The notes beneath the pieces were generated by a model. That model made no database searches, was not told where the DNA came from, and was given only the letters and a program-made list of their open reading frames with translations. Position numbers and translations under genes: made by a program. Positions 1-10,624 of a stretch of 64,000 nt of DNA are shown here, piece by piece. The stretch's first letter is position 1, and the number at the start of each line of letters is the position of its first letter. Origin of the DNA: Leptodontidium sp. MPI-SDFR-AT-0119 (Eukaryota > Ascomycota > Leotiomycetes > Helotiales > Leptodontidiaceae); assembly GCA_020726505.1 (NCBI GenBank), contig JAHLEZ010000001.1, positions 5,828,001 through 5,892,000 of the forward strand, written 5' to 3'.

Positions 1-445
1 TGGTGAACAAGGAACTGAACATCAAATACACAATGTGTAGAGATAGACGAGAGAAGATGATTATTTCTTTCATCGTAAGCCTGCCTACTTATCTATCAAT
101 CCAGCTGAATCAGTACCACCAGCTAGAGTAAAAAGATAGGTAGATACACAAGCCCCGAGTCGATACTCTCCTCATCCATTTCTTCCTTGCTAAATCATCG
201 AAGAGCGAAGATGCTTGCCATGCATCCGAATCCGAATCTGAAGCAGGTCATGTTTTATCAATCAATTGAAAGGAATTGTGTGTCCGTCCATCCATGCCAG
301 GATCACCACAGCCAGCCAGCCAGCGCAAAGATCAACGCATTGAAAATCTTGAAAAATCATCGCAGAGAAGAAGTGACAGGCTCTAGTCTATCGCAGAAAG
401 ACGAGGAAGACATTATGGAGCTTGTGTGGAGTTCAAAGGCTTGAA
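1..445. other. 3' flank, no gene seen
   Basis: This is the stretch downstream of the minus-strand gene that ends at 446. The 85-residue plus-strand frame here shows no recognisable domain and looks like chance. Nothing else is supported. Confidence 0.5.
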
Positions 446-1538
446 CTAGAGGTCATCGCCTCCGGTGGCTTCTTGACCCTTCTTGGCCTTCTTCTTGGGT
501 TGAGGAGCACCTTCCTTCTTGCAGTGTACAACGAGGCGGGTCCACGATTCCTCTTTATCCCATTCAAAGCCTGCTAGGACTGGGGCTTCGAGTTCATCGT
601 CGGCCTGTTAACAAGGACAGTTAGCAGATGCTATCGGATGTACCGGTGGATGGAATTGGATGGAAGTGATGGGGAGTAAGAAGAGTCAAGCAGAAGCGAG
701 GAGAGCGACACACCTTCTTTCGGAATTGCTTGTGAATAGCATCTAACGCATCCTTGATGGTAACACCCTTCAAGTTCCGCGCAGTGACCTCAAGACCAAG
801 GGGAAAGTGTAGGTCGATTCTCTTGACTGGTGGGGTGGTAAGTGGTTTCTTGAGCCAGCCTTTCTCAGGGTCATCCAGAGTCATTGGGGATTTATTGATG
901 TGCCTGTGGATGTTAGTTGGTTTCTTTCGTTATACCAGCCATGCATCTTCTGCTATTATGCAGATGCAGCTGGTGGGTGGAGAACTAGAGTAGAAATTCC
1001 GCTCTTTTCCGTTTGCACACAGGCAGAAGTCATGCAAAATGCAGGAGAAAGAAGGTCAACTCACCAGTTCAGCTTTTGTGTCTCAACGGCAATCTTCAGT
1101 TCTGTTCCTTCCTTCTCTGGATATTTGTTAGTATTTCTGATGTCATATACGCTGCCCCACCGAGTTGCCTCATCATCCATCACCTTGCTGGTAATGTCAG
1201 GATGCAAGTCCGAAGCCAGCCCGAATATTCCGGTAGCTGGCATTGGAACTTGATTCATGATGGTTGAATGATGCCAAGCAACTCATCCACCTCACCAAAT
1301 CCACTCCGTCCAATACAGACTTCATGAACTCGGGAATGGATGTAGGCAAGCAGAGAGGTGACTACCAAGGAGCAAGACATAGACACTAAGATTGAAATCA
1401 CTTACCCAGATCAAGAATGTTGTAAACACCTGGTACACTCGAGCTCGCTCTCCGCTTCTCCTTTGGAGGGCTGGACGAGAGACCTTGTACGGCAGAGTCG
1501 ACCTTTGATAAGGGTGCGGGGGCTGCGTCGGCGGACAT
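446..1538 (-). CDS. DUF6699-like small protein, four exons
   Basis: Exons read 1538-1406, 1116-1065, 903-714 and 604-446, joining in phase to about 177 residues ending in a TAG. The first intron has a GTAAGT donor and an ACTAAC branch site 12 nt before its CAG acceptor. The second intron ends CTAAC...CCACAG. Residues 1-40 are Ser/Ala/Pro-rich and look disordered. The middle (from about 45) has the pattern seen in DUF6699 proteins: a Trp (KLNW), then PPVKRIDLHFP, then GVTIKDALDAIH, then WTRLVVHCKK. The last 25 residues are Lys-rich then acidic. Molecular function is unknown for this family. The family call rests on pattern memory; the exon structure is solid. Confidence 0.72.
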
Positions 1539-3171
1539 GATTGCAGTTGTTCTTACGACCTTTTCTTTGATGAAGAGATGAGGCGTAAGATTGATGGGTT
1601 GATGGTAAGGAGAACTCGACTGTGAGTGTGAGAGAGTTGGGTGGTTTCTTTGTGTTGGGCTGTGAGGGTGTATGGAAGTGAGAAGCTTTATGAGGGATGG
1701 ATGGTAGAAGTGTTTGTTGTGATGATCGATTGAAGATGTTAGTAGTGGTGGTGGTGTTGTAGAAGAGAGAGATCAGGTACGATGCAGGAGAGAGAAGAGA
1801 AGAGGAGAGGAGAGGAAGACGAAGAGGGGAAGATGAGGGGTTTGTATGGGAAGAGCTTCGGAGCCCGGGCGATTTGACTTGCGTTGCGTTGGTTTCACTC
1901 GATCACTCGAGGCGAAGCAGGTAAAGGCAATAAATGGTAGTAAGAGCGGGGTATTGCATTGACTGAGGCGATTGATTGGCTGAGGCTGAGGAAGTCGAGG
2001 TAATCGAGTCAATCAGCTTGAAGCTCAGCCCAGAAGCAATCGCGTGACTGCTGTCTCCTGAGGAGAGGAAGGAACGAGTGATAGAGGGCTAGGCTATATC
2101 GGGTAGTACTTGCCCCACTTGGCTTCTTCCCTTCCCCGCAAGCAGGCCAGGAGTCTGGGGAAGAGGGGACGCTAGCACCACCAGCTAGTTGAGGTGGCTG
2201 TTTGAATTGGAAGGGTCGAAAGAGTGGGATTGGGTAAGGTACTGGGAGCTTATAAAGATCCAAAGTCATATATAGCACTTCTCAAAATGCCCGAATTGTT
2301 TATCGAACTTTATCGTAGAGCTAATACAGTATTCGAAGTGGTGCGTGCAGTGAAAGGGAAGAAAGAAACATGACGCCATTTCTCGAGCGAGCAGCCAGCC
2401 AGCCAGCCAACCAGCCAGCCTGAGTCTGACAAAGGCAGGCAACTTTAAGCTTCCGAGCATCCCATCCATCTCCTGACCTGCCCACGGAATGTGGCCACTG
2501 GCGGTCCTGGTACAGTACAATGCATTTATTTATGAGACCAGTCCCCTGGAATACACCACACCACGCCACACCGGGACCGGGCCAGGAACGAATACCAAGA
2601 GGGCGAGAAGTTGTGGATGGAAAACGATGTTTCATCTTTTCATGAGCGTGAACATGACTAAGCAATGCCAATACCAGTCCTCCACTTGGCACACCTATTG
2701 AACAGGATTGCACTCACACCCACTCTTACTAAAAATCCGTCTCTCATCCACGCCGACCCTGACCTGATACTGAAATCTCCATTACTACCCCTACACCTCC
2801 TTCCTCTTTTCGTCTCTACTCTGTACAGGGGACAGCAAATGTTAAATGGTCGAGCCAATTAAAGAGCAAGATCTAGTATCTTGACTAGATGATTGGTCTG
2901 TACAGGCTCAAAGCCCCACCGCAACTGGTGACATTTAACATTTGCTATGGCCTGTAGGTAGTATGTGTGCGGAGATTGATTGATATCCTAAACAATATCT
3001 TCGCCGCATATTCACGTCGTAACGTCTCCTGACAAACATTCATCTCAGCTGCCCGAAGAAGTAAGCAGTCCGAAGCATTCATTGCTTTGAGATCTCCAGC
3101 TCTCCTTGCCTTTATGCACACGTTTCTGACTGGAACCAGCAATCACTTGCCACAGCCCAACTTGCAAGACC
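1539..3171. other. Intergenic, low-complexity stretches
   Basis: This is the shared upstream region of two divergent genes (446-1538 minus, 3172-3981 plus). Purine-rich plus-strand tracts at 1690-1840 are pyrimidine-rich on the sense strand of the minus gene, as is common in fungal promoters. A short (GCCA)n run lies at 2391-2420. No credible ORF is present. Confidence 0.55.
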
Positions 3172-3981
3172 ATGACTACCACTACAACACCAACGTTCCA
3201 TCCATTTCCACGCCTATCCTTCGAGCTCCGCACTCGTATTTGGGATCTGACCGTCGAGCCGCGAATCGTTGAAGTATGTGTGGTCACCAGGTATCCAAAG
3301 CCTACCAAGATCGAGTTGTCCAACGCATATGCAGAAAAGTGGTCACACAATTGGCCATTGCGGCACCTGCACTCATCTACCGCAGCCCCGGCCCAGCTAC
3401 AAAGTTGCCGTGAGGCTCGAGAGTACTTGACTACGCACCCTAAAGCTAGATATCTGTACAGTAAAGCCTTTTCCGAGCTCACTCAGAAAACTTACGACAG
3501 CTTCGACACTATGCTCGAGCACGACCCTGAGCTGGAGCGTTATGTCTGGCTCAACTTTGACCTTGACATGGTCTCTATTGGAGATACAGATGTGCATGAA
3601 TTCGAGGCTGTAGCATACCAAATCAATCGGCTACGACTTGAGCGACTGCTTGACGACGAGTACTTTGCCCGGTCGGAGGTGCAATCGATTGGCAAAGTGT
3701 TTCGAAATCTTCGTGAGATCCATATGGTCTGCAGCCGGGGTATAAGGGACGGTTACAGAAGGACCGAATGTGACGATTATGCTGGGTTGGGACCGGAGAA
3801 CGTGTACTTTCTCGATCCAGAACATTTGGGCGGGTCGATGATGAATAGTGTAGACCTGGATGCTATGGTGATCAAAGAATACCTGTCAAGAAATACCTTA
3901 GAAGACCTTGAGGGATGTATCCCGACTGAGCTATTGGGAGAGCTGATGATGCAGCAAACGGCAAGGGAGCAAGGACAATAA
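3172..3981 (+). CDS. 2EXR domain protein
   Basis: This is an intronless frame of 269 residues. Residues 8-35 carry the 2EXR signature: an aromatic/Pro lead (FHPFPRLS), then FELRTRIWDLTVEPRIVEV. A second motif follows around residues 77-95 (QLQSCREAREYL). 2EXR proteins form large, F-box-like, lineage-expanded families in Pezizomycotina and their role is not established. No signal peptide or membrane segment is visible. The start chosen is the ATG just before a Thr run; no earlier in-frame ATG is credible. Two further 2EXR loci lie in this window, one a fragment and one frameshifted. Confidence 0.8.
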   Translation: MTTTTTPTFHPFPRLSFELRTRIWDLTVEPRIVEVCVVTRYPKPTKIELSNAYAEKWSHNWPLRHLHSSTAAPAQLQSCREAREYLTTHPKARYLYSKAFSELTQKTYDSFDTMLEHDPELERYVWLNFDLDMVSIGDTDVHEFEAVAYQINRLRLERLLDDEYFARSEVQSIGKVFRNLREIHMVCSRGIRDGYRRTECDDYAGLGPENVYFLDPEHLGGSMMNSVDLDAMVIKEYLSRNTLEDLEGCIPTELLGELMMQQTAREQGQ

Positions 3982-4478
3982 AGCACGAATGTAATAACGG
4001 TATATCTTCAAGTCAACCGTGGCCAATTCGGCTTGGCAGATGTTCTACTTCATCCAAGTTGAGCTGGTAATAACAAGAAATAAATGCAACTGTAAACCAG
4101 TAGATCCAAGTCTTAGTCACCCAATGTAGCACTCTTCTTTTCTTCTTCATACGAAGATTATCGGAAACCTATATGTGATCCAACTCCCTTGACCGTCTTA
4201 GAAAAACTATGAGTTGCGGAGATTTAATGTGGCCGACGACAGTTGTGGAGGGGAGTATGATGATGAAGAGGAAAGATCGTGAGTATCTAATTTGTGATTA
4301 AAAGTTCATACAAAGGCATTTGATGCTGGGCTAGGGACACGCATATACCCCGCTGATTCGCTTGGGAAACTGAGTGTGTATCTTGGCGGATCCATCGTTA
4401 AAGCTTTTGAGTCTGTTTGCACTTGAAGCTATTTCGAGGTTTTGTGTGAACCTAGGCTTAATCGCGGACACGGGCACC
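3982..4478. other. Intergenic
   Basis: No gene is supported. This is the 3' flank of the 2EXR gene and the upstream region of the MITE-split gene at 4479. A 72-residue minus-strand frame at 4331-4549 runs into the MITE and looks like a shadow. Confidence 0.5.
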
Positions 4479-5573
4479 ATGGCTGAAGCAGAAAAGATAC
4501 AATTGTTTGCATAACGTGTGTCAGCGTCACCGATTTTAGCGAGCCTCACAAACCATCAAATTCGCGAAGAGGCACCTCCCCCCGCCCCTTAATTAATTAT
4601 TAAAGCTTTAAAAAAAAGTTGATATAATGAAAATTCAACATAATTTTAGTATATGCATTATATTTTTAAGTGTTATAAAGGTAATTTAAAGGTGTGAATT
4701 ACAAAAGGGCGAAAATGGCATTTCAGCCTCGCGAGCTGGCTCTCGGTCGCAAATTTGAGCCGCAAACCTACGATTTTGGCCCCCTCTTCCAACTCTACAA
4801 ACAAGCTCTCAAGTAATATAAAAAATAGAAATAATCCAAGATTAACATGTAACAATTAATTGCATGTAATTACTAGCTGAATTAAAGCTGTGGTTATAAA
4901 GTAATATTTAGGGGCGTTTCTAGGGTTTTCTAGGATTTTGGTGAGGGCCCGAAAAAGTGAGGGGGTGACGCTGACACACGTTATGCAAGCAATTGTACGC
5001 GTATGCGGCCACAACAACGCCACATACGGCCCAGTGCCAAAGGACGAGCAGCTCTTCTCCGTCGAATTCCTCGAGATAGCGCCGACGCCTATCACAGCGT
5101 AAATGCCTTCCCTCCCCCCTATTTCAACTTTCCTTCCATAATAACTATTTATTTAATCTTAAAGCGACCGCGTCGTCTTCCTCTACCTCCACGGCTGGAT
5201 CCCTTCCGAAACTCCGTCTTTAAATATTAAATCTCCTGATCTAGGACTTATAAACGCAACGCTCAAACTTAGTAGCAGCGCCAAGTTCCCAGACGGATCA
5301 TCCGACCCCTCTAAGTCCCTTACGATACCGTTCAAGAGCACGATATTTAACAATGCGGCGCACCTGGTTATTCGTGATGAGAGTGGGAAGCAGGTAGATT
5401 ATATGCCGACCACTGGAGGCGACGTGTTGCTGGATTTTGATTTTCGGATCCCGAGAATCTTTTTGAGGACTGGGGAGTGGACTTTTCAGGTTGATGCTAG
5501 GCTTGGAGATGAGGGCGATACGTGTTTGTTTGCTTTTGAGTCAGTGCAGTGGCTAGAGGGCGAAAAGAGCTAG
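4479..5573 (+). pseudogene. Unknown fungal gene split by a MITE at codon 7
   Basis: Coding sequence starts at ATG 4479 (MAEAEK, then the A of an ATA codon at 4497) and is broken by the element at 4500-4995. It resumes at 4998 in the same frame after the TA duplication. An intron follows at 5099-5164 (GTAAAT donor, AAAG acceptor), then a second exon 5165-5573 ending in TAG. Without the element the product would be about 180 residues. Readable pieces include GHNNATYGPVPKDEQ near the N-terminus, DRVVFLYLHGWIP just after the intron, and RTGEWTFQVDARLGDEGDTC near the C-terminus. It is beta-rich in style and lacks a signal peptide in what is visible. I do not know the family. Reading into the element from 4479 reaches TAA within five codons, but an ATG inside its right terminal repeat (4983) is in frame with the rest. 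Confidence 0.65.
4500..4995. mobile_element. TA-flanked MITE (Tc1/mariner-like)
   Basis: A 496-bp, AT-rich element without coding capacity. Terminal inverted repeats of 32 bp lie at 4500-4531 and 4964-4995 and differ at one position (CAATTGTTTGCATAACG on the left, CAATTGCTTGCATAACG on the right, reverse-complemented). The dinucleotide TA flanks both ends (4498-4499 and 4996-4997), the target-site duplication typical of the Tc1/mariner superfamily. It interrupts the gene starting at 4479. Confidence 0.88.
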
Positions 5574-6237
5574 AATAGGAAGACCTTTGAGGGAGGGAGG
5601 GATGTTTTGTTTTGTTTTGAAACTTGGGCATTACGGGGCGATCAGAGATGTAGAGTCTTCTTTACCTGTCATGGCAAACACTTAAAGTAGAACGAGTAAT
5701 AAAGAAGTACATGAGAAAGGGAATACGGCCGTTTAACAGCTTACTTAATGTGTTAATCCTAAGAATATGTTTTTAAGCAGCCACTGCCGACGGGTCGAAC
5801 ACTATCCTCCTAGTCCCTAAGGATAGGATTGAGGTTAACAACCAGCTTGTGGTTTCCGCATTTAACGTGATACTTGAGAGGGAGCTTCCTCCGGGAGATA
5901 GGCAGAATAGAGCTCGTCATTAGTGAAGGGGAGTGTACATGTGACTGGTAATGAAATCCTAAGTATCAGGTTCTCCTAGAGAGAACGTCCTAGGTGCACT
6001 GCCTAGGCCCGTGTATCTCCTGAGCCTATGGTCCTGAGTACTACACTGTCCTGGGCTCCCTAGCCCCGTGACACGGAATCGTCCGGAACAGTGACTCGTT
6101 TCCAACTAACAACGGGGTGATCGTGCTGGACATCAGGTTGCCTCGTAATAATGACACGACATTGTTCCATGCTCCGCTCTCTGCCCCAATCGATTAGAAG
6201 TCTTCAGTATTTCGAGCTGGAGTTAGGAACCAACCAA
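5574..6237. other. Intergenic with a short possible coding remnant
   Basis: Around 5780-5920 the plus strand has an ATG-less open stretch (with NTILLVPKDRIEV) that ends in TAG. It may be a gene remnant but I cannot assign it. Around 5970-6060 the motif CCTAGG recurs. No gene is supported. Confidence 0.35.
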
Positions 6238-8470
6238 CTAGATAACATAATAAGATACAATCCTAGTTCGAAGCAGCGAAGCGGCTTTCGCTGCTGTTGT
6301 GTCTTTCCAAGCGTGCAATAGTCCGATCCTTTGATAGCTACCTTGGATACCTCGGAGAACAAGGCCTATATGGTGCTTGCCCTTCCTGATGTCGCCAGGA
6401 GTACCAACAAGTATGGGCGCCATGAACAGACGGTCATTCACGTGATCCTCGATTGTCGTGGTATCCAGGAAAAGTTCCTCCCAAATAAACCAATTCCCTA
6501 TGTGGGGACGTGGGCGTAATGGACCGTTTTGCGGGTCTACCTGTATGCTCTGAAGAGGCCCTTTGAGCCAGAGGCCAGTACCTTCTTTCTGCGGCTTTGT
6601 GAACTGGTTGTCTTTTGGTTCGATGATGCAACTTTCAACGTTTGCACACGGGGTCCATGCCATTTCTGAAGAGCGAAATTCGTAGTGGACATGGCCATGG
6701 ACAGAAACCCAGGACCAACTTGGCCCGCAGTAAGTCGGCTGGCCTGTAAGTGCATGCACTGGTTCTTTTCCTCGTTCAGTCGTCTCAGGGCCGGACTTAA
6801 CTTCCCACGCAAGTCCTTCCAAAAATCTGCTCCCCCAAAGCCCAGCGTGGAACGTATCACCAAATACGTTGTTCATTTTCTTTGCGACACCCGTTATGGC
6901 CGAGATTTTATCAGACGGGTCGGTGATTCCGCACAGAGAGAAGGTTTCAACAATCTGGCACCAACGTTCATACGCAAGATCCAATAACTGCGGATTTTGG
7001 GGGCTCTGAAGTGATCTGGAAAAGGTTGGAGTGGAGCATTCGTTTATGAAACTCTTGAACCCGTTTTGTGGTATCTGAGTCAAGCCTCCCCTCCTTTCCA
7101 TAATCTTGGTAGGGAGACCCCATGGAAGAGCTTCACAAGCGGCGAGCTCACTACATTCCCAAAATACCTGCTCAGAACACAGATGGACCGTCCTCGGCGA
7201 GAGAAGGCGTTCTTGGAGAACCCAGGCACGTTTGTTGAGCGGGGCACCCGACACAGCTGTCTCCCAAACGGTTTCTTCAATGGCATAGAAAAAGTCAGAT
7301 GCTGTGTCCGGAGCAACGAATTTGGCTGGTTTGAGTATCTCTGGAATTCGCTCTGGAAAACATGGTACATGTGTGTCGCTGCCAACGGATGCAGCAATGG
7401 TAAGGATCGAGTTTGAGTAGATCTCCCCCATGAATGGGCTCTCAAGTGAGAAATCTGTCACTGGAACAAGTTTACTGTCTTTTTGAATTATGCAGAGGGA
7501 GTCGATCCAGATATAGTTAATACCAAGCGACTGAGTCACTTCGATGACATCTTGGAGTGTCTCTGGCAGATCAGACCAAGGAATACCGTCTTCATGGTCA
7601 TGAAGTGAATCATAAGTCGTTTGTATGACGGTGTCCGGGTCTCCCCAGGTGTAGCTTAATGTCACATAGGGCTCCGACTCGTCAACATTGACAGATTTGC
7701 ACAACTAATATTGTCAACAACAGGAGCAGTGCTTACGGAGAGAATAACCTTTCGTCAAGACACAGAAAAATTGGTCAGAACGGAGAAAACAGGTGGTGCA
7801 TACTTTGATTTTATCCCCAATCTCGAGGAGCCTAGTTGGGTATTGACCTCTTTTGTTCTTCGGCTTGAAGCACTTCCCATGCCTCTTATCGCATTTGTTC
7901 TTCCAAAGTTCGATTTTTCTTGCAACCGATTGGGCGCTACTCTCCTTCTCAGGTCGAAAAGAGGAGGAATCTCGTGGCAACAGCCCCCTCAGATCTACCT
8001 CTTGGTCAGCTTAGGACAGATTTGATACGTAGAGCTAGCAAACCTAAGGAACAGAGGACCATAAACTGCTGGCAATCGTGCGCATGGATGTGAGCCATGA
8101 AATGAGACTTGTAAGCCACTTCGGAATGATAGAGCGAAATGCTGATTCTGTAGTTGCTGTATGGATCAGGGCTCGAGGCTCGATCCGGTGTAATCATAAT
8201 ACTGAAACTAGTAACGGTGAAGTAAGTATTTCCAGGTGGATATAATCTACCAGTGCTAGCATTCTCTCGGTACTTTGCGGATGCTTTTTCCCAGAACCGC
8301 TTGCACATATAGCAATCCAAATCGCACCCGTACGCAAGTTCTGTCCAGTTATGCCCGGGGAAGTGCTGTATTTGACGGTTTTGCTTCCCCAGCGGAAGAC
8401 CAGACTGGCGTAATTTATCCACTTGCTTGAGCGCTTCCTGGCAAACAGCTGTACAGCATTGGCAAAGCAT
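6238..8470 (-). CDS. HET domain protein (heterokaryon incompatibility type)
   Basis: Three exons, 8470-8044, 8000-7804 and 7704-6238, join in phase to about 696 residues. The second intron (7705-7803) has a GTATGC donor, a TTGAC branch and a TTAG acceptor. The first is only 43 nt (GTTTGC...AAG) and is less certain. The N-terminal 60 residues are Cys-rich (LCQCC, CDLDCYMC), the lead segment common in Pezizomycotina HET proteins. The PTRLLEIG motif precedes the HET domain, whose hallmarks are LSYTWG near residue 224, WIDSLCIIQ and RAWVLQERLLSPR. HET proteins are thought to trigger cell death after allorecognition or immune sensing. The frame is intact. Upstream of ATG 8470 there is an in-frame stop. 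Confidence 0.87.
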
Positions 8471-9218
8471 GGTCTCAAGGTTCTATAGTCCTTGTTTTCC
8501 GAAATGATTCTGGCTTGTTTGAAGACTGAAGGGGTAAATATCGGTGACAACTGCGAAGACAGTGCATATGATGCTCTTATCAAGCAAAGAAGTCTTACTT
8601 ACTTCGTACTCAGGGTAACAGATGTAAAGTCTCCACCTCTGAGCCAAACCAAATAGAGTAATATTCTCATCGGCTCCTGAATATTCATTGGTTGACTGCC
8701 CTTGCCAAAATAGAATATGCTAAGAATGAAACTTACAACCGATTCCCCGAGTACCAATGTAGAAGCAGTTTTCCGTTGCGCATGGAGGTGGCTGTCATGC
8801 CACCAATTGCACTGACGGGATACAACAGAAAGAGAAGGCGGCGTTTTGCACGACCCAGAGTGCAGCGCCAATAGGAATTGACAACGAACGAAGCATATAT
8901 CCAGAGGGCTGTCCGTCCGAGCCACACAAGGGCTGCACACACAGCTCGATCAGCTCACATATGTCACGGCAGTAGCGACGAGCTGACATTGCCACGTAGC
9001 CAGCTCTTACTCGCTGCACCAGATTACGCCTATCTATACGTCTTCTTTAGTGATAGGCTCCGATGGGCCCTGGTTTGAGTAGCTCAACCAACAGTCAATA
9101 TATCGTTTATTGCTGCATAATATTGCCGCTCAGATTAGGTCACCTGTATAATCATGGCGTCCAAGTAGAGGAAGCTGGCCTTCTTTTTGAAGTGGAATGT
9201 AGCCGCTGTGATTGTAGC
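8471..9218. other. Intergenic
   Basis: This is the upstream region of the HET gene and of the Gly-rich gene at 9429. Overlapping short frames on both strands (8599-9078) show no domain features. No gene is supported. Confidence 0.45.
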
Positions 9219-9226
9219 TATATAAG
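9219..9226 (+). promoter_or_regulatory. TATA box of the Gly-rich gene
   Basis: The octamer TATATAAG lies about 200 bp upstream of ATG 9429. A probable 5'-UTR intron (9347-9423, GTAAGC donor, GCTGAC branch, AAG acceptor) lies between, so the spliced leader would be close to 100 nt. Confidence 0.5.
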
Positions 9227-9428
9227 ATAGTGAATTCCACTGGAGCATTTGAAGTTGTCAAAGAACTGGCTCTCTTCTCCATCAATTTCCACTTTCAGCC
9301 GCGAGGAGTATATCTCATATTACTACCTATTCAAACGGACGATCAGGTAAGCGTCCTATCTTCCCGGAAGAAGTGTACCTTCGATAAGTAAATGCAGTCA
9401 AGCTGACTTCTGCGTTCTTGAAGACAAT

Positions 9429-9932
9429 ATGCCTTTACCGTCAGGCCTGAAAGTTGATCTTGATGAATACGTCTCAGTTCGTCCACGAGGAGTGCCAAGA
9501 GTAACGAATTACAAGCGAACAGGATGGGGAGCCCACATTGGTACGCTGCCTATGGACGGGCATTGGGAAGGGGACAACAAATGGGTCACTCCGTCACAGA
9601 CATATGTGAGAGAGGGTGGGAAAGGTGGAAAGTGGAAAAATGAAAAGGGTGAAGTGATCGCCGACTGCAATGAAGGTCCGAAACAGCCTGAGGCAGAGTC
9701 TACACGCCGTTTGAGAGAATCTCTGAGAGAGTCAAGACAATCCCAAGCCGGTCCGAGTGGTGGAGGAGGACCTGCTTGGGGAGGGCGTGGTGGACCAGGT
9801 GGGCAACCTGGTTGGCAGGGCAACAGAGGGGGTGGGCCTTCGGGCCAGCAGGGATGGGGTAACCAGCAGCACGGCCGGGGTGACCAGCAGCAGGGATGGG
9901 GGGGTGGCCAGCCTGGTGGATGGTGGTCCTGA
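9429..9932 (+). CDS. Small Gly-rich protein, unknown function
   Basis: A 167-residue frame. Residues 1-85 are mixed and charged and contain several Trp/Gly motifs (GWGAHIGTLP, HWEGDNKW). Residues 100-167 are low-complexity Gly/Gln/Trp (GGGGPAWGG, QQGWGNQQ) and are surely disordered. A 5'-UTR intron with canonical signals and an upstream TATA box support a real transcript. I recognise no family. The Gly/Gln/Trp tail resembles low-complexity tails of RNA-binding or condensate-forming proteins, but no RNA-binding domain is present. Confidence 0.6.
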   Translation: MPLPSGLKVDLDEYVSVRPRGVPRVTNYKRTGWGAHIGTLPMDGHWEGDNKWVTPSQTYVREGGKGGKWKNEKGEVIADCNEGPKQPEAESTRRLRESLRESRQSQAGPSGGGGPAWGGRGGPGGQPGWQGNRGGGPSGQQGWGNQQHGRGDQQQGWGGGQPGGWWS

Positions 9933-10624
9933 TTCTCTACCGTACCAGACTTTCAACGCTTGAAGCAAATCTACTTCTACTTAGCACACCAACCAAACCT
10001 ACCGTACTGTTTTGAGGATTGAAGATTCATTCAGTAATCCTCCATCCTCCATGCAACCTAAGGGACATACATGATGGCGTGTGACTGGTTTGTCTCTGTT
10101 TGGGTACTTTGGCGAAAAGTGGCTCGCTGAACTCTGGAGCTGAAAGTCAGGGGTAAGTAAGTTATTTAATAGAGCTGACTTCTGCACCTCGGGGTACACT
10201 TTTACCGGTATCGTAGCCTGTCGAATGGTTGAGCCTCTTGATCTGAAGTGTTGGAGTGCCTCCGTGCTCCCAAGGCCACATCGATCTCCAGGCCGCAGTG
10301 GGCGTGGGAGCACTGGCCTTACTTCGTTACACCCATTGCGGCCTCGAGTATTTTATGATCCAAAAGAGGCACCCATGACGCTTACGACAATCATTTCACG
10401 ACCAGCTCTGCAACACAGAAAGAACCCGGAAATTATCAGCATCGAGGTATGAAGTTCGTGTAGCGTGGTGTTGGTGATATATTTCGTGGAGGAAGGTTTG
10501 AATGAGGTGGTTGAGAGTATGGAGGCATCGCATTGTTTGATCACAGGCGCAGAGAAGGCATGATCGGATTGGCATCGAATCGAGATAGTTAATTACTAGA
10601 ACTAGAGTTTATTGCGTCTACTGC
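9933..10624. other. Intergenic
   Basis: No gene is supported between the Gly-rich gene and the left end of the piggyBac-like element. Short frames on both strands have no recognisable content. Confidence 0.45.

Noticed and set aside
5780..5920. Possible MFS transporter N-terminal remnant
   Set aside because: A short stretch resembles the LLVP motif only; nothing else of the family follows.
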